Below are positions 15,077 through 20,899 of a stretch of DNA of 20,899 nucleotides, piece after piece. Position numbers and translations under genes: made by a program. Source of the DNA: JBDIVL01 sp039794405 (GTDB lineage: Bacteria; Planctomycetota; Brocadiia; Brocadiales; Brocadiaceae); contig JBDIVL010000063.1 of the NCBI GenBank assembly GCA_039794405.1, forward strand, positions 1 through 20,899. Direction: 5' to 3'. The stretch's first letter is position 1, and every line of letters begins with the position of its first letter. Under the pieces are notes generated by a model. It saw nothing but the letters and a program-made list of their open reading frames with translations, was not told the origin of the DNA and made no database searches.

Positions 15077-15997
15077 ATGAGATTAAAGACAGGGCTTCTT
15101 TTACTCATTATTGCATTTTTTACAATAGCAAGACCATCCTACGGAAAATGGGTATGGAATAAGGAAACGGGCTGGATGGAACCGCCTGTTACTGCAATCA
15201 CTACCCTGGAACAACGTTACAAGTACGCCCTTTCTCTTATTGTGGAGCAAAAGTATAGAAATGCAGTAAAGGAGTTTGAATCAATTATTGATACTGATCC
15301 TACCTCCGAATATGCTGAGGTTTCCCAAATAAACATCGGATGGGCATACTTCCTCAATGGTGATTATAAAAGGGCACTGAAGGCCTATGAGAATACCTTA
15401 CAAAAATACCCGGGTACAAAAAGGACATTAGAGATACTGGAAAAGGAATATCAGGTCGGTCTTGCACAAATGGATACCAATGAAACAGCAGCTATAAGGG
15501 TTTTTGAAAGTATTATAGAAAAACATCCTCTGGGGCCTATAGCGCCTGATGCACAGGTTAAGATAGCTGACTGTTATTTTAATCTTCTCCAATATCAAGA
15601 AGCGCTTGACGCTTATGAAAAATTTTTAGAGAATTATCCAAAAAATGAATGGATTCCTTATGTACAATATCGTATTCCTCTTTCAAAATTATATCATGAA
15701 AAACAACAAGACCGGAATTATGGTCTCCTGATCTCCGCAAGGGAAGGTTTTGAGGAGTATTTGATCTCAAATCCACATGGTATACATGCTGAAGATGCAA
15801 AGCGGATGATTGAAGAAATAAGAACTATTGAAGCAGAGCGGGAATTTAATATCGGGGAGTTTTATCTCAGGGTAAAGAAACCTTATTCTGCTGCCATGTA
15901 TTTTAATACGGTGATGGCAAATTTTCCTGATACCAGTTGGGCAGAAAGGGCTAAGGAAAGGATAGAATTCCTAAAAATGATTGAGGCTATAAAGTAA
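15077..15997 (+). CDS. BamD/YbgF-like tetratricopeptide protein, exported
   Basis: A 306-residue periplasmic TPR protein. A signal peptide is clear: MRLKTG, a hydrophobic core (about 7-18), and probable cleavage after ARPSYG (23). A WVWNKETGWMEPP segment follows (25-37). TPR-type helix pairs run through the rest, with repeated patterns such as YALSLIVEQKYRNAVKEFESI, AYFLNGDYKRALKAYENTL and CYFNLLQYQEALDAYEKFL. The end, EREFNIGEFYLRVKKPYSAAMYF then FPDTSWAERAKERI, is the part most like BamD, an outer-membrane protein assembly factor. Unlike proteobacterial BamD, it has no lipobox cysteine (its only Cys is internal). It lies 15 bases before lptE, so an outer-membrane assembly role is reasonable but inferred. 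A general TPR scaffold is the alternative. Confidence 0.8.
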   Translation: MRLKTGLLLLIIAFFTIARPSYGKWVWNKETGWMEPPVTAITTLEQRYKYALSLIVEQKYRNAVKEFESIIDTDPTSEYAEVSQINIGWAYFLNGDYKRALKAYENTLQKYPGTKRTLEILEKEYQVGLAQMDTNETAAIRVFESIIEKHPLGPIAPDAQVKIADCYFNLLQYQEALDAYEKFLENYPKNEWIPYVQYRIPLSKLYHEKQQDRNYGLLISAREGFEEYLISNPHGIHAEDAKRMIEEIRTIEAEREFNIGEFYLRVKKPYSAAMYFNTVMANFPDTSWAERAKERIEFLKMIEAIK

Positions 15998-16012
15998 AAG
16001 AGAAAAACAACC

Positions 16013-16588
16013 ATGCTAAGACTTTTCTTTCAATACTTGTCGTTTGTACGGCAACAAAAGTGCAGATCAACCGGCATTCTGAACGGTAAATACCTTACTT
16101 CTTACGCCTGTCTTGTTTTATTATTGCTCTTCTGCACCTTTTTTGGAAGCTGCGGCTATAGTTCAAAGTCATTACTTCGCTCAAACGTTCGGAGTGTATA
16201 CATACCTGTCTTCGATAATGATACCTTTCGCAGGGGTTTTGAGTTTGACCTTACGAAAGCCGTGCAGGACCAAATAATGCTCAGAACACGCCTTCATATT
16301 GTAAATAAGGATGAAGCAGATTCTATCCTGCTTGGAAAGATCACCAATGTTGATGAGAATGTGTTAATTGAGGACAGGAGAGATAACATCGTTGAAAGCC
16401 GTATTTTTGTTGTCATAGAGATCCGGTGGGTTGATAAGCGGACAGGAAGGACAATTCTCGAACGGAAAAATATCAGAAGACCGGCAGAGTTTATTATCAG
16501 GAGGAGTGAAACATTGAGCTCCGGGAGTGACGAGGCATTCGTAAAGGTTGCCCAGGGTATCGTTGAAGTAATGGAAGAGGACTGGTAA
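16013..16588 (+). CDS. lptE: LptE-like LPS-assembly lipoprotein
   Basis: LptE plugs the LptD barrel and helps insert lipopolysaccharide into the outer leaflet. This 191-residue protein has a hydrophobic segment (31-45) ending in FGSCGYS, a lipoprotein signal with lipidation at Cys47, directly followed by the CGY typical of LptE. The rest has the family pattern: SVYIPVFDNDTFRRGFEFDLTKAVQDQI, then a beta-rich end with EIRWVDKRTGRTI. About 30 residues precede the hydrophobic segment, long for a lipoprotein signal, so the true start may lie downstream, although no later ATG precedes the signal. The stop is two bases before folP. The family is fairly clear despite low overall conservation. Confidence 0.8.
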   Translation: MLRLFFQYLSFVRQQKCRSTGILNGKYLTSYACLVLLLLFCTFFGSCGYSSKSLLRSNVRSVYIPVFDNDTFRRGFEFDLTKAVQDQIMLRTRLHIVNKDEADSILLGKITNVDENVLIEDRRDNIVESRIFVVIEIRWVDKRTGRTILERKNIRRPAEFIIRRSETLSSGSDEAFVKVAQGIVEVMEEDW

Positions 16589-16590
16589 TA

Positions 16591-17532
16591 ATGCAGGAAT
16601 TAGTTGCTGTAAACAGTTCAAGAGTGGGTAAAGTAATCAGAAACCATATAAAGGATACGATTGATAACTTCAAAAGGGATTCATTTGATCTAATCCATCC
16701 TGGCGGTAAACTCCAACTTGGCAGGAAAACCCATGTTATGGGAATTTTGAATGTAACCCCGGATTCATTTTATGACGGGAAACGAAATAATACAAGCGAA
16801 GATATCGTGAATCACGCTTTGAAAATGGTAGAAGGAGGAGCGGATATCATTGATGTAGGAGGAGAATCTACAAGACCCGGAGCTCACCCTGTTTCAGAAG
16901 CAGAAGAAATAGCGAGGGTGATTCCCGTGATAAAAATGTTAGCGAAACGAATCAAGAAACCTATTTCAATTGATACATACAAAGCAAATGTAGCGGAAAA
17001 AGCAATCCATGCAGGGGCATCAATAATCAATGACATTGGTGGCTTGCAGGTGGATAAAAGGATGGCAAAGGTTGCTGCTGAGGCGAATGTGCCTATCGTT
17101 ATCATGCATAAAAAAGGTACACCCAAAACAATGCAGAGATATCCAGTCCGGAAGAATTTAATATCAGAGATTATCTCTTACTTAGGGAAATCTATTTCTC
17201 TTGCAATGAATGCAGGGATAGGCGAAAATAAAATTATCCTCGATCCGGGTGTTGGTTTTGGTAAAACCCTGCAGCATAATTTGGCAATCCTGAAAAGGTT
17301 AAAGGAATTTAAGAGTTTGGGATTTCCCATACTTATTGGCACATCGCGAAAAAATTTTATTGGTGTTATTTTAGATCTCCCCGTTGAGGAACGCCTATAC
17401 GGATCGCTTGCAACTGTTGCTGTTGCAGCTATGAATGGTGCCAACATTGTACGGGTACACGACGTGCGTGAGACGGTCCAAATTGTAACGATTTGTGATG
17501 CAATCAGGAATATCCGATGTCCGAAAGAATAA
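16591..17532 (+). CDS. folP: Dihydropteroate synthase
   Basis: Condenses p-aminobenzoate with hydroxymethyl-dihydropterin diphosphate in folate synthesis; the target of sulfonamides. The 313-residue TIM barrel carries all standard blocks: NVTPDSF (54-60), DVGGESTRPGA (88-98), SIDTYKA (126-132), NDIGG (147-151), MHKKGTPKTMQ (172-182), DPGVGFGK (218-225), GTSRKNFIG (250-258) and RVHDV (288-292). An N-terminal extension of about 45 residues precedes the barrel compared with E. coli FolP. It starts two bases after lptE and its 3' end overlaps cdaA by sixteen bases. Confidence 0.95.
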   Translation: MQELVAVNSSRVGKVIRNHIKDTIDNFKRDSFDLIHPGGKLQLGRKTHVMGILNVTPDSFYDGKRNNTSEDIVNHALKMVEGGADIIDVGGESTRPGAHPVSEAEEIARVIPVIKMLAKRIKKPISIDTYKANVAEKAIHAGASIINDIGGLQVDKRMAKVAAEANVPIVIMHKKGTPKTMQRYPVRKNLISEIISYLGKSISLAMNAGIGENKIILDPGVGFGKTLQHNLAILKRLKEFKSLGFPILIGTSRKNFIGVILDLPVEERLYGSLATVAVAAMNGANIVRVHDVRETVQIVTICDAIRNIRCPKE

Positions 17533-18335
17533 TTGAATTGTTTGAAAACATAAATATCTGGATGATAAGCAGGTCCCTGGGTGAGATATTTCTCATCTAT
17601 ATGGTTGTATACGTTGTGTTAAGGATCATGCAGGGTACCAGAGGGACGAGTATTTTAAGGGGATTGGCATTCATCATTGTTATGATTTCTGTCGGTGTGT
17701 TATTCTTTATAAGAAAATTACAACTCTACACAATTAACTGGCTGGTGACGGAATTTGTACCGGTATTTATCATTCCTATTATCATTCTTTTTCAGCCGGA
17801 ATTCCGGCGGGCATTGTTAAAACTTGGCCAAAATCCTGTCTTTAAGGTATTTTTAAAGCCTGAATACCAGGTAATGAATGAAATTATAAAGGCTGTTGAG
17901 CTTTTATCCAAAAACAAGATCGGTGCGTTAATTGCCATTGAAAAAGAAGTTGGTTTGAACAGCTTTATTGAAACAGGAACAAAATTAAATGCAGATATCT
18001 CAAGTGAATTGATATGTACTATATTCTGGTACGGTTCTCCTCTGCATGACGGGGCAGTTATTGTTCAAGAGCAAAAAATAAGCGCCGCAGGCTGTCTGCT
18101 TCCGCTTACTGAAAACGCAGAACTATCGAAGAGCCTCGGTACCCGCCATAGAGCTGCTATCGGTATCACAGAAGAAACAGATGCAATTGTCATTGTCATA
18201 TCAGAAGAAACAGGCACTATCTCAACCGGATTTAAGGGAGTACTCAACCGGGATGTGGATATAAAACAACTCAAGAAGATTCTTGACGAATTATCGAGAG
18301 AGAGGCTGAGTATTGCAAGGAGCAACCAGGTGTGA
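17517..18335 (+). CDS. cdaA: Diadenylate cyclase CdaA (c-di-AMP synthase)
   Basis: Makes cyclic di-AMP from two ATP at the inner membrane. The 272-residue protein has three hydrophobic segments (about 22-37, 48-65 and 78-92), then the DisA_N catalytic domain. The hallmarks are present: GSPLHDGAVIV with DGA at 178-180, and GTRHRAAIGITEETDA with RHR at 210-212, both expected for an active cyclase. The start ATG 17517 overlaps the end of folP, and the GTG start of cdaR overlaps its stop by four bases. The cdaA-cdaR pairing is the classical arrangement known from Firmicutes. In other bacteria c-di-AMP controls potassium/osmolyte balance and envelope stress; here that role is inferred. Confidence 0.94.
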   Translation: MSERIIELFENINIWMISRSLGEIFLIYMVVYVVLRIMQGTRGTSILRGLAFIIVMISVGVLFFIRKLQLYTINWLVTEFVPVFIIPIIILFQPEFRRALLKLGQNPVFKVFLKPEYQVMNEIIKAVELLSKNKIGALIAIEKEVGLNSFIETGTKLNADISSELICTIFWYGSPLHDGAVIVQEQKISAAGCLLPLTENAELSKSLGTRHRAAIGITEETDAIVIVISEETGTISTGFKGVLNRDVDIKQLKKILDELSRERLSIARSNQV

Positions 18336-19336
18336 TCAAAGAGATATTTACCGGTAATATCCTTACAAAGCTTATGGCGTTAGTTATGGCGATTGCTCTT
18401 TGGTTTTATGCAATCAACCGGCACACGGGGGATCTTGTGGAAATAGTTAATCTGACTGTTTCCGTTCCTGATGGTATCGCAATACTTGAGCAGGGTACTG
18501 AAAAAATAACCATACATATCCGGGGCCCACAAAATATTATCGATAATCTTAAGGATATGATAAAGGAAGGAAAAACCCAGGCAACATATATGATACGGGA
18601 GTCCGAGAATAAAATCGAAACAGAAGAGAAACGAACGATTCTTATATCGCGAGAACATTTAAATCTTCCAAATGGTGTCAAATTGATATCCATATACCCC
18701 GATAAAGTAGACCTTTTGCTTGGCAAATTACAAAAGAAACGATTAAAGGTTAGCTTACAAAAGAAAGGAGAACCGGCTGTTGGATACATTGTTGCAAATG
18801 AGTTTATGTTTCCAAGTGAAGTAGAGGTAACCGGTCCCCTGAATGTATTAAAGGAGATTTCTTCTATTAATACGATACCAATAGATATTGATGGAATCAC
18901 TGCAGAACAAAATCGTACATTCCCATGGAGAATCGAAATCGATCAGAAAGTAATGGTCAAGCGTGGTGACAAAAATATTTCAGTGCCTGTTGTATGCAAA
19001 GCGGATGTGCGGGTATGGCTGCAAGTAGTGGAACAGCAGGATACAAAGGTTTTTGAAAAGATAAAAATTAAGGTTATGAGACCATCAGAATATCCCTATG
19101 AGATTAAACTCCAGGACGAATTTGCTGATGTCAAGATAAAGGGTCCTAAACTTCTTCTGGATAAACTGAGTATAGAAGATGTGGTTTTATACATCGATGT
19201 TACATCATTAAAACCACCAGGGCCATATAAACAACCAATAAAATGTAACTTGCCCAAAAATATCGAACTCATAGATAAGCTGCCTGAGATACATGTAGAT
19301 ATTAGAGAGACATCTCATTTGATGGGGGGAAAATGA
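18332..19336 (+). CDS. cdaR: YbbR-domain protein, CdaR-type regulator of the diadenylate cyclase
   Basis: A 334-residue membrane-anchored protein with one N-terminal TM (about 10-27, LTKLMALVMAIALWFYAI) and an extracytoplasmic region made of about three YbbR repeats. Each has the pattern of a beta strand, a P-x-x-v-x-v-x-G-P block (HIRGPQNI, VEVTGPLNVL, VKIKGPKLLL) and an I-D-I/V strand (IPIDIDGI, VLYIDVTSL). Start is GTG 18332, sharing GTGA with the cdaA stop. CdaR binds and modulates CdaA in Bacillus and Listeria. The adjacency and coupled translation suggest the same here. The 3' end shares ATGA with pdxJ. Confidence 0.88.
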   Translation: MIKEIFTGNILTKLMALVMAIALWFYAINRHTGDLVEIVNLTVSVPDGIAILEQGTEKITIHIRGPQNIIDNLKDMIKEGKTQATYMIRESENKIETEEKRTILISREHLNLPNGVKLISIYPDKVDLLLGKLQKKRLKVSLQKKGEPAVGYIVANEFMFPSEVEVTGPLNVLKEISSINTIPIDIDGITAEQNRTFPWRIEIDQKVMVKRGDKNISVPVVCKADVRVWLQVVEQQDTKVFEKIKIKVMRPSEYPYEIKLQDEFADVKIKGPKLLLDKLSIEDVVLYIDVTSLKPPGPYKQPIKCNLPKNIELIDKLPEIHVDIRETSHLMGGK

Positions 19337-20061
19337 TAAAATTAGGGGTAAATATAGACCATGTTGCTACAATACGACAAGCGAGAAAGACCTTCGAGCC
19401 TGATCCTGTGACGGCAGCAGCTTTAGCAACGCTTGGAGGTGCAGATGTTATTACGGTACATCTGAGAGAAGACCGGAGACATATACAGGACCGTGACGTG
19501 AAGCTGTTGAGAGAAACGGTATTTATTAAGCTCAATCTCGAGATGTCTATAGCAAAAGAGATCGTAGATGTTGCAATGGAAATAAAACCAGAACAGGTTA
19601 CCCTTGTTCCTGAAAGGAGACAGGAGGTTACAACAGAAGGCGGGTTGGACGTTGTATCCCACAAAAAAGTGCTCTTAGAGATTATCAGGAAATTTCGGGA
19701 AGCCGGTATACTTGTGAGTCTTTTTATCGATGCCGAGGAGAATCAGATATCTGCATCAAAAGATGTTGATGCACAATACGTCGAACTGCATACAGGAAGT
19801 TATGCCCTTGCAAAAAATGACATGACACGGAGTAAAATGATTGAAAAACTCCGGATGGGAGTTGCATTTGCTCAAAAGCTGGGTTTACGGGTAAACGCCG
19901 GGCATGGCTTAACATATCACAATACCGGACCTATTGTAGAATCTCTGGATGTAGAGGAATTACATATTGGACATAGCATCGTATCGAGGGCAGTTTTTGT
20001 GGGAATCCAGAAGGCTGTTGCTGAAATGAAAGAGCTGATTTTCAAACATTCCATGCAATGA
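19333..20061 (+). CDS. pdxJ: Pyridoxine 5'-phosphate synthase
   Basis: Final ring-forming step of DXP-dependent vitamin B6 synthesis, joining 1-deoxyxylulose 5-phosphate and 3-amino-2-oxopropyl phosphate. The 242-residue TIM barrel has LGVNIDHVATIRQAR (4-18), ITVHLREDRRHI (40-51, with His43 and His50), LNLE (67-70, catalytic-type Glu70), LVPERRQEVTTEGGLDV (91-107) and VNAGHGLTYHN (187-197, His191). Length and motifs are those of a normal PdxJ. It is the last gene of the array: the ATG overlaps the cdaR stop by four bases, and a gap of over 360 bases with a separate promoter follows. Confidence 0.96.
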   Translation: MIKLGVNIDHVATIRQARKTFEPDPVTAAALATLGGADVITVHLREDRRHIQDRDVKLLRETVFIKLNLEMSIAKEIVDVAMEIKPEQVTLVPERRQEVTTEGGLDVVSHKKVLLEIIRKFREAGILVSLFIDAEENQISASKDVDAQYVELHTGSYALAKNDMTRSKMIEKLRMGVAFAQKLGLRVNAGHGLTYHNTGPIVESLDVEELHIGHSIVSRAVFVGIQKAVAEMKELIFKHSMQ

Positions 20062-20180
20062 TACAACAGAGAATCATGTGGTTGTGACACACATGTTCAG
20101 ACTAAATCAAACCATACGATAGCATAAAATGCCTTCCAGTCTTAAATATATTCTGATTCTGCACCCTATACACAAGGCTA

Positions 20181-20210
20181 TTGACAATCAGATATTGTAT
20201 AAGATATAAT
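20181..20210 (+). promoter_or_regulatory. Near-consensus sigma-70-type promoter of the TolC-like gene
   Basis: TTGACA (20181-20186), 18 bases, TATAAT (20205-20210). Predicted transcription start is near 20217, giving a leader of about 210 bases. Both boxes match perfectly; the spacer is one base longer than optimal. Confidence 0.7.
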
Positions 20211-20216
20211 GCCGAA

Positions 20217-20228
20217 GTAAGTACTTAC
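20217..20228. promoter_or_regulatory. Perfect 12-base palindrome at the predicted transcription start (possible operator)
   Basis: GTAAGTACTTAC equals its own reverse complement and begins six bases after the -10 box, where a repressor would block initiation. Compact palindromes of this kind serve TetR- or MarR-type regulators of efflux genes. No such regulator gene is in the window, so the role is inference. Confidence 0.45.
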
Positions 20229-20263
20229 ATTATCCCGGTTTTATTGAGTGTCTGAATGGAAAC

Positions 20264-20321
20264 GTATGCCTTTGTCATTTCGACTTATATAAGTGGATTT
20301 TCAAGGTAGCTTGCGGCATAC
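20264..20321 (+). ncRNA. Possible structured leader RNA: closing stem around a palindrome
   Basis: GTATGCC (20264-20270) pairs perfectly with GGCATAC (20315-20321). Inside it lies another perfect 12-base palindrome, ACTTATATAAGT (20283-20294). The RNA could fold into an outer 7-bp stem with an inner hairpin. There is no match to a riboswitch I recognise and no T-tract. Confidence 0.3.
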
Positions 20322-20428
20322 AAAAACACCTGATAGAAAACCTCTCCTTTATCCTTCTTTGCGAAGGGGGAAAAGATGGGTGGTTATACCCCGAAAGTTA
20401 TTTATTATTTTGAGGATTTTTTACTGGT

Positions 20429-20899
20429 ATGGTTGTCAATGGTAAATGCAGAATAAACCCCGCAGCCCTCTTTGCTGCCTTTTGCTTTATTTTCAGTTTT
20501 ACTGGTATCTCTTTTGGCAATGAAAACGAATCAATGGTAGAAACGACTCTTGCGGTACCGTCCGAAAAGGTAGAGATGCCATCAAACCTGAAGTTCGTGA
20601 GTTTGAGCCTGAAGGACAGCATAATCTATGCGCTGCGCAACAATTTTGATATTGAGATTTCAAAATTAAGCACAAAGATGAGTGATTATGATATTACGAT
20701 AGAAAAGGCGAATTTTGACCCCACCGTGAGACTTGAAGGTAACATCAACAACGATGAAACCCCCATTAACAACCAGTTAGTCGGTGGTTTTACAACAAGG
20801 ACAGCCTTTCAGCCCTTCATACAAGAGGGAAGGACTGCGGACGTTGCCATCCAATCATTGATCCCCACAGGTGCAACGGTATCATTGGAGTACAACATC
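20429..20899 (+). CDS. TolC-like outer-membrane efflux protein, N-terminal part (cut by window edge)
   Basis: The frame from ATG 20429 is open to the window end (157 codons). It starts with a signal peptide (hydrophobic about 10-26, probable cleavage after GISFG at 30). The sequence then enters LKFVSLSLKDSIIYALRNNFDIEISKLS (about 54-81), which matches the first helix of TolC/OEP proteins (L-x-e-A-i-x-x-A-l-x-N-N-x-x-i). A KANFDPTVRLEGN segment follows (93-105), where the beta strand of the barrel would begin. GAGGA lies about twelve bases upstream, and an in-frame TGA closely precedes the ATG. TolC-family proteins form the outer-membrane duct of type I secretion and drug efflux pumps. The partner pump genes would lie to the right. 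It has its own promoter, separate from the pdxJ array. Confidence 0.75.
   Translation, partial: MVVNGKCRINPAALFAAFCFIFSFTGISFGNENESMVETTLAVPSEKVEMPSNLKFVSLSLKDSIIYALRNNFDIEISKLSTKMSDYDITIEKANFDPTVRLEGNINNDETPINNQLVGGFTTRTAFQPFIQEGRTADVAIQSLIPTGATVSLEYNI

Larger units (their letters stand above)
20062..20428. other. Intergenic region and 5' leader before the TolC-like gene
   Basis: No coding frame is supported. It contains a small inverted repeat just after pdxJ (CATGTG...CACATG, no T-tract), a near-consensus promoter, a palindrome at the predicted start, nested inverted repeats in the leader, and an imperfect CCTTC-TTTGC-GAAGG hairpin (20353-20367). Each of the main items is given separately. 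Confidence 0.6.

Noticed and set aside
18406..18900. Minus-strand 164-codon ORF opposite cdaR
   Set aside because: Antisense to a well-supported gene in an overlapping array; composition effect only.
20090..20120. CATGTG...CACATG as a terminator of pdxJ
   Set aside because: Only six base pairs with a nine-base loop and no run of T, so an intrinsic terminator is not supported.

Overview
The window looks like a chromosomal segment of an AT-rich, Gram-negative-type bacterium, most likely a planctomycete of the anammox group (Brocadia/Kuenenia-like). This is inference. It rests on a 12-haem lipoprotein cytochrome c, LPS/outer-membrane assembly genes (lptE, a BamD-like TPR protein, a TolC-type protein), a sterol-desaturase-type membrane protein, and the AT-rich planctomycete-like style of the housekeeping proteins. 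No rRNA, tRNA, CRISPR array or complete insertion sequence is visible.

Left part, minus strand (1-7849). A sterol desaturase/fatty acid hydroxylase family protein runs off the left edge. To its right, read leftwards from 7849, lies a five-gene cluster: a GH15 glucoamylase-like enzyme fused to a DUF547 domain, a TVP38/TMEM64 (VTT) membrane protein, a small GDCCVxC-type zinc-ribbon protein broken by an apparent one-base frameshift, a 794-residue dodecahaem lipoprotein cytochrome, and a PiT-family phosphate permease. The first four are closely spaced. The permease has a 131-base gap, its own strong ribosome binding site and a possible -10 box.

Middle (7850-9670). A gene-poor stretch holds one doubtful 34-codon ORF behind a TTGACA box, then a plus-strand gene that looks more GC-rich than its surroundings. 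It encodes a two-TM protein with a PH-like middle and a ribosomal L7/L12-like C-terminal domain. GGTGGG-type inverted repeats follow it. The gene and repeats look like an accessory insertion.

Right part, plus strand (9608-20061). A consensus sigma-70-type promoter (TTGACA-17-TATAAT) precedes a long housekeeping array: purA, uppS, cdsA, phoH, ybeY, recO, a BamD-like TPR protein, lptE, folP, cdaA, cdaR (YbbR) and pdxJ. Many junctions overlap by four bases (ATGA/GTGA) or are separated by 1-2 bases, so translation is probably coupled. The array combines undecaprenyl phosphate and CDP-diacylglycerol synthesis, RNA maturation and DNA repair, outer-membrane assembly, folate and pyridoxal phosphate synthesis, and a cyclic di-AMP synthase with its regulator.

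Right edge (20062-20899). A second near-consensus promoter (TTGACA-18-TATAAT) has a perfect 12-base palindrome at the predicted transcription start. It is followed by a leader of about 200 bases with nested inverted repeats, then the 5' end of a TolC-like outer-membrane protein gene cut by the window edge.
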